Shown here: positions 7,235 through 15,280 of the stretch, piece by piece
How the letters are laid out: each line of letters begins with the position of its first letter
Position numbering within the stretch: position 1 is the first letter of the stretch
Assembly (NCBI GenBank): GCA_004114245.1
Contig: QZWS01000144.1
Location: 1 to 22,102 of the forward strand
Reading direction: 5' to 3'
DNA from: Zoopage sp. CT-All
Lineage: Eukaryota; Zoopagomycota; Zoopagomycetes; Zoopagales; Zoopagaceae
DNA length: 22,102 bases
Translations under genes and position numbers: made by a program
The notes under the pieces: generated by a model
Databases searched by the model: none
The model's input: only the letters and a program-made list of their open reading frames with translations
Told to the model about the DNA's origin: nothing

Positions 7235-8245
7235 ATGAATTCATCCTCCTCGGAATCAAGTGACTCGCACTACGGTCTGGAGAGAGAGCGTCCACCAGTC
7301 CCCGGATCTGCATGGTCCGATAAAGAGCTCAGGCGCTTCAGGATCGAGGTGCATGGGGTGAGCATTGTCGACTTCTTCCTAGAAACCCCTCCACCTCCTA
7401 CGGGCTTCTCGGACGACGTCAGCAGGCTGCTCGCCGCCGATCTATCGGACGTTAATGCGATGAAATGGAAAGAATTGAGGCCTGACTACAAAGACAAGAC
7501 GGTGTCCCGTTTCGCGAAAGACATCTATGGCATTACCCATACGCACGCAGACGCAGTCAGCGGCGTGAACATGCTCTCCAAATCACTACTGGAACATTTC
7601 GGTTACGACCATCAGGATCTCGCCATAATGGGTTCCACAGTGCTACGTCTTGACATGAACGGAGATCAAACCAGCGCCAAACCCGATCTCTACATCGAGG
7701 CATACGTGCTTACCTTCAGACTCCTAGTGCAAGAGAACACGAGTCATCGGACTTCGACAAACTGGGTCTCGACTAGCACGACGACAGAGATGTCCACGAG
7801 GGTGAATCCCCAGGCACAAGTCATCGCGGAGGCCATAGCGTCATTTCAGGAGAACAACAGGATCAGAATCAGCCAGAAGATGCAACTCGAGGAATCACAG
7901 CTCATTCCGTGCATCACCATGTTAGGCACACGCCCCACGTTCTATCTCATTCGTGTGACCAAAGATTTGGCCGACGCAGTAGCAAGAGGGGATACGCCCA
8001 ATGAGGTCACGATCGTCAGGAGATACACCATTCCGACCAAAGGGTTTTTCCCGGGTACTGAGATGTTGGACAGGGATGCCAGGCTGCACATATTCCAGTG
8101 TTACGCATCGCTGAGGAAGTACGTACTCGGCCACAACCCAGAGTGCGAATGTTCCATATGCTCCGAGCTGCGAAGCACTAGGTATTGCCCTTTTAAGGCA
8201 ACGTACGTCCTGATCGCATTCTCTACATGCCCACGCGCTGCTTGA
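7235..8245 (+). CDS. REase-like fungal protein, array copy 3, extended C-terminus
   Basis: Third paralog, 336 residues. Most of the protein aligns without gaps to copy 2. The PD aspartate is present (KPDLYIEA, D151) and E167 is kept, but the lysine of ExK is Thr (QENTS, T169). The NPQAQVIAEAIASFQENN helix, TRPTFYLIRVTKDL and the HNPECECSICSEL cluster are intact. A single base is missing just before the usual stop compared with copies 1 and 2. Translation therefore runs on for about 16 extra residues into the normally non-coding 3' flank and stops at TGA near 8245. The ATG is supported by the shared leader. Function unknown; catalysis is doubtful without the lysine. Confidence 0.83.
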   Translation: MNSSSSESSDSHYGLERERPPVPGSAWSDKELRRFRIEVHGVSIVDFFLETPPPPTGFSDDVSRLLAADLSDVNAMKWKELRPDYKDKTVSRFAKDIYGITHTHADAVSGVNMLSKSLLEHFGYDHQDLAIMGSTVLRLDMNGDQTSAKPDLYIEAYVLTFRLLVQENTSHRTSTNWVSTSTTTEMSTRVNPQAQVIAEAIASFQENNRIRISQKMQLEESQLIPCITMLGTRPTFYLIRVTKDLADAVARGDTPNEVTIVRRYTIPTKGFFPGTEMLDRDARLHIFQCYASLRKYVLGHNPECECSICSELRSTRYCPFKATYVLIAFSTCPRAA

Positions 8246-8670
8246 TATGATGAGTATTTGTACCGCCCCAGTCGTACGACACCATGGCGATAGGTTACAT
8301 GTCTTGTTTCTGATCTGCTCGTCCACTCGGCATGCACACTGGTGTCTCTCCAAAATGCATGCTAATGTAGTGTTTATTATCTAGATGGGATTTCTGTGAT
8401 GACACCAGCGCGTAGAACTTGGTCGGTATAGTGAAGTCATACGAACGGTACGTTTATGCGCGATTCATGCCATGTACTGAAAGTGGTTGACGCGATGACT
8501 CAATCATATCATCAAATGCCTATTTTTGTGAAGAGCTAACTGATTTGATCTCCTTGTCGTTGTGCGTGGCAGAATGTGATGGCGTTGTTGTTCAAGCTGA
8601 CTCCTAACTTTGATTTTACCTTTGGTAGTGTACGCAAGTGGCATTTCTGTTTGTTAGCAATAGGTGTAGC
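8246..8670 (+). repeat. conserved 3' flank of array unit 3, truncated
   Basis: From CCCACGCGCTGC (about 8230) for over 200 bp this is identical to unit 1's 3' flank. Near 8540-8610 it carries about 60 extra bases relative to units 1 and 2. Homology stops at 8670 in the middle of a sequence that continues in units 1 and 2, so 8670/8671 is the right breakpoint of the tandem array. Confidence 0.8.
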
Positions 8671-8971
8671 CCGGATAGAAACCGAGGATCAGGCTGAGAT
8701 TGAGCGAGGATGGAGGCGGTTCCTTTGCTTCCTCGATGTACATCGCCTCCGAGAAGGATTCTTTGGGGATGATCTGGATTCGTAGTGCGTTTTGCTCTAC
8801 GTGGTCAACTGATTTCTTAAACTTGATATTTGTGTCACCCTTTCCGCTGAATTCAGGACCAGGCCCGAAAGCCCTTGCAACGCTTGGACTGTACATCCTG
8901 TTCCCGTGCCGTCCCAGGAGTGCGTCTCTCGCGTGGAAAGTGATGTAGCATTTGTGGAGCGCACGAAACAT
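8654..8971 (-). pseudogene. small unknown gene, 3' end replaced by array sequence
   Basis: A minus-strand frame with GC-rich, coding-like composition. From the Met at 8971 it gives about 105 residues. The basic N-terminus with few acids (MFRALHKCYITFHARDALLG) looks like a mitochondrial presequence, followed by a hydrophilic body (SGKGDTNIKFKKSVDHVEQN). The last few codons and the stop lie inside the array repeat (up to 8670), so the original C-terminus is missing, or follows an unseen intron. I do not recognise the family. An upstream in-frame Met exists at 9001. It could instead be an intact short gene. Confidence 0.4.
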
Positions 8972-8987
8972 GTTGGATGAGAGGAAC

Positions 8988-9061
8988 AGTCGCATTTCCA
9001 CTGGAGCTCAGTGGACGCAGCGTTGCCGAAGCAATGCAGTTCAATTTAGTCGCATTTCCAC
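8988..9061. repeat. 14-bp direct repeat, 60-bp spacing
   Basis: AGTCGCATTTCCAC occurs at 8988-9001 and 9048-9061, upstream of the small minus-strand gene. It could be a regulatory pair or a duplication scar; nothing else supports either reading. Confidence 0.4.
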
Positions 9062-9420
9062 AATCAGAAATGAAATTAATGGCTACTGAGGCTCAAGCGC
9101 CAAGATGCCAGTTTATGAGCGGATGGGCTAGGTCTGGATAAGTGACCCAAACAGGCAGCAGCCTTGTACTACGATCCGAGCGCTGAGCATTTCAGTTTAT
9201 ATAATATGCCGAGTAGTCGCCAATCTTCCCTCACACTCCCTGAATCAATGCTAAAGAAGCACAGGAGTAGGACGCTAATTGCCAAGTGGCAACTTAGTAA
9301 ATCTGACCGTCACGTTGTGAGCACCGGACAGGTCTGCCAGTATGTTGTGTCCCAGTAGGAGCTCATCTGAATTAGAGATAATCTCCAATATTATTAGCGC
9401 AATTGACTACACACAGCATA
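9062..9420. other. intergenic, no gene seen
   Basis: A 359-bp stretch between the array side and the 7TM-RGS gene's 3' end. Short open frames here lack coding character. A TATATAAT-like motif near 9198 has no obvious gene behind it. Confidence 0.5.
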
Positions 9421-10842
9421 CTAGCGACGCGACTCCATGAACTTGGGATACGTGCCTTCGTACAGTAGCACTTTCACCTCGGACGATGTCTTGTCCAGCA
9501 CGGTTGGGCCGTACAAATTTGCGCGCTTGCCAAACACTTCCTGCACTTCTTTCATCGTCCGCTTGGACAGCGGAAGCACTGATTCGCACGCAGGGTCGAG
9601 GTGCTCCTCGTAGAGAGTGCGAAATTTGGCTCGCCACCCCGGTTTATCGTCGTCTGCCGTAGCACGGGCCTCCATGAACTGTTCCAGGAAGAGCACCTGG
9701 TCGACGGCGAATTCCGCAACAGCAAACTCCTTGAATTGGCACAGGAGATCTGGCTCGCGGAAGATCCGGTCAAGATCGGCGCGTTCGGGGTCAGCAAGCT
9801 CACTTCGACTGACAGATGACACCTTTCGCTGCTGTGGGGTGTTCGACATGTTGGTCGTGCTTGCATTCGCCATGGTGCTGTTGCTACTGCCAGCATAGTC
9901 ATGTGTCGACGGCGTGAGTTTGGGCTCGATGAGTCGCCTCTGCTTCCTGCTGGAATGAAGCCATCCTTGAATGGAAGGAACAAGCACCATCGCGATCTGA
10001 AGCAATAGCAGGCCACCAGCAATGATACTCGAGGAGGCTATAGACTGGCGCATATTGCCCAACACTGATGTTGCGGTGGCGCTCGTCCAATCCAGCACGG
10101 TGGCTGCCCCAAGTGTGAGCAGGAGAATGGCCGAGCCAAGATGCAGCTCCACAATAATACCGTAGTTCTCTGTAACGCCCCTGAGCGCCGTGATAATCAC
10201 AGGAATAAGGAGAAGAGCAGCTGCAGTGCCGATGTAGACAGGCGCTCGAGCGATGCCCAGGTTGCTGCAGGTGGATTCATCCGCGCCGGCTGACGCTGAG
10301 AGCAGGTGCCCGGGACCTAGTTGAAGCCGCAGCAGCATGAGTGTCTGCAAGACGACAAACAGCAGAGTGGCGACGGCGACGAATGGTAGGCCAAACCACG
10401 ATATCATGCGGACCTGCCAGCGCGCATTGACTTCTCCAGCATACTTGTCAGCAGCGACACCTGCTCCTTCCCCATCCTTTGCCGCTCGATTACTACGCAG
10501 CATCCTGCGGTCGTTTATATCCACGGCCAGTGCCAGCTTGGCCCGCCAGAACGCCCGAGCGAGCCATAAATATCTCAGCAGGTGCAGGAACACCACTGCC
10601 GGGACCACGTACGCCGGTATCCATGCCATCAGCCCACAGGACACCAAATTAGAGCGAAATAAGCGGGTAAGGACGAGATTGACGAGGATGCAGGAGGCGG
10701 CAGATTGGGCAAGCGTGACCCAGACTGCGCGGAAACGCAGGGCCGGGGCATTGCGAAAGAGGGCCAGTAGCAAAGTCGATACGATGAATAGAAGGTCATA
10801 CAGAATGATAAATACGACGTATCCGACTTGGCGGGAGTCCAT
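9421..10842 (-). CDS. seven-transmembrane protein with C-terminal RGS domain
   Basis: A 473-residue single-exon protein. Hydrophobic segments at about 6-29, 39-60, 68-95, 147-171, 201-220, 228-251 and 266-291 give seven TM helices. A Ser/Asn-rich linker (about 300-350) leads to an RGS domain at about 355-473: LDRIFREPDLLCQFKEFAV, FLEQFMEARA, CESVLPLSKRTMKEVQEVF and a final EVKVLLYEGTYPKFMES. RGS domains speed GTP hydrolysis on G-alpha subunits. A 7TM-RGS architecture like that of plant AtRGS1 and fungal receptor-type RGS proteins predicts a plasma-membrane regulator of heterotrimeric G signalling. The ligand is unknown. It is transcribed divergently from the 98-aa gene, with 162 bp between the start codons. 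Confidence 0.9.
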   Translation of the reverse strand: MDSRQVGYVVFIILYDLLFIVSTLLLALFRNAPALRFRAVWVTLAQSAASCILVNLVLTRLFRSNLVSCGLMAWIPAYVVPAVVFLHLLRYLWLARAFWRAKLALAVDINDRRMLRSNRAAKDGEGAGVAADKYAGEVNARWQVRMISWFGLPFVAVATLLFVVLQTLMLLRLQLGPGHLLSASAGADESTCSNLGIARAPVYIGTAAALLLIPVIITALRGVTENYGIIVELHLGSAILLLTLGAATVLDWTSATATSVLGNMRQSIASSSIIAGGLLLLQIAMVLVPSIQGWLHSSRKQRRLIEPKLTPSTHDYAGSSNSTMANASTTNMSNTPQQRKVSSVSRSELADPERADLDRIFREPDLLCQFKEFAVAEFAVDQVLFLEQFMEARATADDDKPGWRAKFRTLYEEHLDPACESVLPLSKRTMKEVQEVFGKRANLYGPTVLDKTSSEVKVLLYEGTYPKFMESRR

Positions 10843-10955
10843 TACTAAATGTTATTGACAAAGAATTGGATGAAGGGGTGGGGGGGGTTGATGGGCACAA
10901 GGTGTCATTTCAGTCACTGCTCCCACCAACGCCGGCAGGCTTGCACCCGTCACCA

Positions 10956-11000
10956 AGTGTCGCCCCTTGTCTAGTGTCGCCCCCTACCTAGTGTCGCTCT
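10956..11000 (+). promoter_or_regulatory. three 17-bp-spaced AGTGTCGC repeats
   Basis: AGTGTCGC begins at 10956, 10973 and 10990, exactly 17 bp apart, with CCCCT-type sequence between. The last copy ends a few bases before the ATG at 11005. The repeats lie in the divergent promoter shared with the 7TM-RGS gene. They could be protein-binding iterons or a leader repeat. A G-rich run (GGGGTGGGGGGGG, about 10875-10887) lies upstream. Confidence 0.5.
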
Positions 11001-11004
11001 CAGC

Positions 11005-11301
11005 ATGCAAGAAGGACACTGCGACGGCGTCTACATAAATGGCCAATGCTTTTCTGTCCCTGTTTTTGTTGCCATCGTTGCGGGTTGCTGCCTCGCGGTC
11101 ATGCTTGTTGTAGCTTGCATCATATGTCGTGGCAAGGCCTCGGATGATGCCCCGCCAGCCAAGGATGAGGAGGCAGCGGCAAAGACCCCGTCCCCAGCAC
11201 CGCCAGCAGCAAGTGCAGAGCCAAAGGCCGTTCCTGCGGCTGCAGCCTCTCCAAGCACACCCAAGGAATCTGTACAGCCCTGCTTAACACGTAATATTTA
11301 A
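11005..11301 (+). CDS. small single-pass membrane protein (98 aa)
   Basis: A short N-terminal ectodomain with a Cys pair (CDGVYINGQC, 6-15) precedes one strong TM helix (about 18-42, VFVAIVAGCCLAVMLVVACI) and a basic stop-transfer CRGK. The cytosolic tail is Ala/Pro/Ser-rich and low in complexity. The shape is that of a type I or III single-span protein, with no cleavable signal peptide obvious. Family not recognised. The frame ends at a TAA; a GTACAG...TTAG candidate intron near the end would also run straight into a stop, so the C-terminus is essentially the same either way. It could be a chance frame, but composition and topology favour a real gene. Confidence 0.55.
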   Translation: MQEGHCDGVYINGQCFSVPVFVAIVAGCCLAVMLVVACIICRGKASDDAPPAKDEEAAAKTPSPAPPAASAEPKAVPAAAASPSTPKESVQPCLTRNI

Positions 11302-11504
11302 CTGAAACCCGTTGAGGTTAGTGAATCGGCGGCAGGGAGCACGCAAAACAGACCGGCCCCGAGCTTCGACTCCTTGATGAGCATGGTTATTGCGACTCTG
11401 AACGCCCCACATAGCAAATAGCCACCTTGCTGTGAATGCATGTTGCTCGTGATTGGCGTTGTCTGCATGGCATGGCCAATCGCTTCGCTTGAGCAGCACC
11501 TCAC

Positions 11505-12161
11505 ATGTCCGACGACGATCCATTTGCCGTCATCCCCAACGACAAGGAGGCCTACAAGTCCCAGGAGTACTGGGAATCCCGGTACGCAGCACAGCCGACC
11601 GCGGCATTTGACTGGTTCAAGTCCTACGCGCAGATCCAGCCCCTGCTCGCTGCCCTCATCCCATCGCGCGACGCACGCATCCTCAACCTCGGCAGCGGAA
11701 ACTCCACCCTTGCCGAGGATTTATACGACGATGGATATACGCAGGTTATGAGCGTGGATTTTAGCGAGACCGTGGTGCGGCAGATGCGCGAGCGCCACAG
11801 CGCATCGCGGCCATCGCTGGACTGGCGCGTCATGGACATCCGGCAGCTTGACCTCCCCGACGCATCCTTCGACGTCGCCATCGACAAGGGCACAATGGAC
11901 GCGTTGATGTGCGAGCGCGGCGATGTCTGGGACCCCTCGGAGGAGCTGTGTCGGGAGGTGGCGCGCGAGGTCGACGAGGTGGCGCGCGTGCTCCGCCCCG
12001 GTGGCAAATTCGTGTACATCACCTTTGGGCAGCCGCATTTCCGCAGGCGACATCTCGAGCGCCCGGGAGTATGGGACGTGACTGTACACACCATCGGGGA
12101 TGCGTTCCATTACTATTGCTACGTGATGGAGAAGCCATGCAACGGCAACCCGCGGCCATAG
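11505..12161 (+). CDS. class I SAM methyltransferase, EEF1AKMT4/METTL13-like
   Basis: A 218-residue single-exon enzyme. The N-terminal YWESRYA (22-28) and FDWF (35-38) are typical of this family. Motif I is ILNLGSGNSTL (59-69), the acidic SAM-ribose residue is D85 in SVDFSE, and D111 in VMDIRQLDLP follows. Motif IV is DVAIDKGTMDALM (123-135), and the post-motif strand is LRPGGKFVYITFGQPHFRRRHL (163-184). The family transfers methyl groups to protein lysines; human EEF1AKMT4 and the METTL13 N-terminal domain act on eEF1A. The exact substrate here is inferred. Length matches the EEF1AKMT4 core domain. It is transcribed alone; the gene at 12407 converges on it with a 245-bp gap. Confidence 0.85.
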   Translation: MSDDDPFAVIPNDKEAYKSQEYWESRYAAQPTAAFDWFKSYAQIQPLLAALIPSRDARILNLGSGNSTLAEDLYDDGYTQVMSVDFSETVVRQMRERHSASRPSLDWRVMDIRQLDLPDASFDVAIDKGTMDALMCERGDVWDPSEELCREVAREVDEVARVLRPGGKFVYITFGQPHFRRRHLERPGVWDVTVHTIGDAFHYYCYVMEKPCNGNPRP

Positions 12162-12406
12162 CCCTCGTACACGCTGGCTAAGCTCTGGCTGATGTTGTGA
12201 GCAGTGGTATGCAGTGACCGCATCGTCTTGCCCCGCTTCGCTGAGTATTGTCTCCTCGCAGACTCCAGTCACCATATTCCTGGAACATCGCCATTGATAC
12301 GAAAATGGCGGCATTTCAATACAATACATAAACAAACGGATATGAATCAAATGCAAACAGCAACAGTCTCCGGCCGCTCCGCTTCCGGCCGCTCCTCTTC
12401 CATCCA

Positions 12407-14880
12407 CTATGTGGACCATTGGCTTGTGCGTTGGCGCAGTACACCACCGCGGCTGAGTCGAGCTCTGCTTCCGCCCACGCCGCGTCTGCTCCCCCGGGAG
12501 AATCGCCGCATTGTCAATATATCACCATCGCTTGCCGTGCCGATCATATCATCGCTCAACGTTGCTTCCTCGCCAGCGGACATAGTTTGTGCATTGGCGG
12601 GTGTTTGCCGTCGACTCGAAGCACCGGTGATGCTGTCGGCAGCAGCATCCATGCTTGCGGATAAGGCCTCGCCTTGCACTCGTCCATCGCCTGGCAGCTT
12701 GCCATCGATGTCGGCGTACTCCCCATCCACGTCTCGGTCCTCGTCTGGATCCTCTACAGTCATCTTGCGGATACTATCGCCGAACGTTCCGAGATCAAGC
12801 ACGTGAGAGCTAGCGAAATCAATGCGGGTAGAGCGCGGAGCTGTGCCATATCCCATACTGGACAGGTCAAGTTCGGACCTTGATGTAGCTAGTGGCAGCC
12901 GTGCGCTTCTCGGCGTATCCGGGCGGATTATCGATGTTCTTGGCCGTGCCTTTGGCTCCACGGTGAGCAACGAAGCAGTCGCCAGCAATACCGAATGAGC
13001 AAGCGGCCGCTGAAACGCCAGACTTCTCCCAGGCGATACTGGCAAACTAGGGAGGTGTGCACTATTGCCATTGCCCCCAAGACTTGCATCCGAATCATAT
13101 CTGCCCCTTGGTGCTGTTTGTCGAGGTATAGCGATTGTGGTATCGGCTTCCACATTTCCGGGAAAGTTCAGCGGTGATATATCTGGCGCGTTGGCGATCA
13201 TCCAAGCTCCTGGCGTTTCAGGGGTAACTCTAAAATTGGGCGATCCATCCATAGCATCGCTTGCATGTTCGGCGGTTGATGTCTGGTCAAAATACGACGT
13301 TCTGGAGCCATGGCCGCTGCTGGACCGTGCTGTAGGTATTCGAGCCGCCAGCGTTTCATCCGAGCTTGCCCTTCCACGATTTGATCGGAGAATAGGGGCT
13401 GCTAGGCGCGATGTAGAGTGCCGACTTGACGAAGACGAAGACGGCGACTGAAGTGACACGGATAATCGCGAAATGATGGCTACTTCCTGGCTGAACCGGC
13501 TTGCAAGCTGTGGGAAGGAGTCGATTTCGTCGTCGTCAGCTTCATTCATGGGCGCCGGAATTGCGCCGCCCAGCCTTCCGTCGATATCCAGGCTACCAAG
13601 TCGGGTCAAAGTAGTCATAGGTATGCTCCTATCGCCCGAAGCCCTCTGATCATTACTGCGCCCTTTTAGTGCACTGACAGCCGTCATATACTCGCGCGAA
13701 CTCACGAGACTACCGCGAGGAGGAGTGCCCGAATTTGACGACGTATCGCCACGGCGTGCCTGCTCGCTGTGATGTGCCTGGGATGTAATGTGAGAGGCAG
13801 ATTGGACGCGGCGAGATGCGAGTATTGCGTGGCGAGCGGTAAAGACCTTTCTCGTTAGCAGGTATTGCAGAGTCCAGGAGGCAGCCGAAGCTAGCGAGAA
13901 CATGGCGAGAATAGCTTCCGTCGTTTGTGCGGCGACCAAGTCAATATGCGCCCAGAGCAAGACCGACAATGGGAGAAGGACAAGATTTGGGAAAGCGGCA
14001 AATAGGGTGGCAATGGCCAGCGGATTGCCATTGTGATGGGAGGCGTCGCATCGAAACACAGTAAAGAAGAAGCCGAGTCCAATGACCCCGCGTGCAAGAC
14101 CAATGGCGCCCCATCCAACTGACACCGTGGTGCTAGCATAGACCCAAGCAAGAGCAAAGGCAGCGATGGGTAGCAAAATGCAGCCGGCGGCTACGAATGG
14201 AATATACACTCGAGTCATCTTGGTACGCAGGGTCGACAGCAGGCCATGTGTAGCCTGCGTGTTAGGCTGACCAATTGTACCTCGTCCCTGTCGGGCGGGA
14301 ATGGCGACGGCAGTCAGCTGAGCAGGAGACACGTCAAATTGGTCGACAGACAGCACAGCACTGTTGATGCTTGACGACGTAGACATTGCGGATGTCTGTC
14401 GCCTGTTGCTAGGCACAAGCGGATGAGAGGCCACCGACGTTGTACTGCTATGCGACCGAGCGAGCACAAATACGATGGCGAGAAGGACAGCCTCGGGAAG
14501 GAAGAGCGCTGGGCCAAGCACGTCCCATATTTGCGCACCCTTCCCTACCATCATGTGCAGAGCGGTTGATGGAATGATGTTTGAGTCGTTCGGCCCGGTG
14601 GCACGTGCTGGTCGTGGGATGACAAGAAGCAGCACGTCTCGGACAAGAAACAAGAGGCTGGCGAGAAGCAAGAGTAAGATTCGCCACGACCGAGGCGATT
14701 CAAGGGGTGCCTGTATCGCTGGATTCGCATCTAGTCGGTGAGATGATGCGATTTCCGGTGAATCGGCTCGTTGGAGAGGCTGTGACAGTGGCTGGGCCGA
14801 TTGCTTCCGTCGACGATGTCGTCGCAGGAGCATGAGCGTCAGCAGAACGCATTGCATAGCCATGTCGTGGTACGCGATCG
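12407..14880 (-). CDS. large multipass (7TM-like) membrane protein with long Ser-rich tail, 5' exon unresolved
   Basis: The open frame is about 824 codons. At its 5' edge, CTGCTAAC then TATATGTGTGTAG (minus strand) is a good branch site and acceptor, so coding sequence probably begins at 14880 as a second exon. The first internal Met is at 14863. Counting from that Met, hydrophobic segments lie near 1-13, 60-82, 108-135, 219-243, 248-270, 278-304 and 316-337. A disordered tail of about 480 residues follows, rich in Ser/Arg/Thr with a SPSSSSSS run and many possible phosphosites. Six clear helices plus the first short one suggest a receptor-like 7TM protein with a large regulated cytosolic tail. 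I recognise no family motif. Function unknown. Confidence 0.7.
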
Positions 14881-15280
14881 CTACACACATATAGTTAGCA
14901 GGCGATGCAGGGGATGGGAATGGACGTGCAGGCTAAGGCGGTTGCCGTGGCGAGCATGTCAGGAGCCAGCGCAACATCAAGGGCGCTGGCCATACGCCGG
15001 GGCGTCGCCGCGTGGAGTTTCGCCAACGTTATGCGTGCACGCGCGATGGATCGAGCCAAGCCTGAAGCGCCACAGAAGCTTATTGCGCAGAACGCAACCG
15101 GCCAGAAGCGGATGTCGGTTGGCGCGTTGTCTCTATGCTTGGCGATGCATACCGATTGTGGCTCGGCGAATTTCCTAAATTGTCAATTTGTGCGACACGC
15201 CGCATGGAGCTGCATAAAACAGCTATGAATGAATTAAACATGAACATATCAATTAAAATGATCAGATCCCGATACATAAG
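14881..15280. other. probable 5' exon(s) and promoter of the 7TM-like gene; competing plus-strand ORF
   Basis: On the minus strand a frame encoding hydrophobic segments (DIRFWPVAFCAISFCGASGL; later MLATATALACTSIPIPCIAC) runs over about 14905-15185. A CAATTTAG acceptor-like site lies at its upstream edge, and GTATGG or GTGCAC could serve as donor into exon 14880. I could not fix a start codon. A plus-strand frame at 14905-15228 (107 aa, Ala/Met/Arg-rich) overlaps the same bases and has no recognisable feature; it is less likely. Confidence 0.4.

Noticed and set aside
8576-8785. Plus-strand ORF of 69 aa across the array breakpoint
   Set aside because: It spans the junction of repeat and unrelated DNA and overlaps a better minus-strand frame.
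11624-12419. Long minus-strand ORFs opposite the methyltransferase
   Set aside because: They are shadows of a GC-rich gene with clear methyltransferase motifs on the plus strand.
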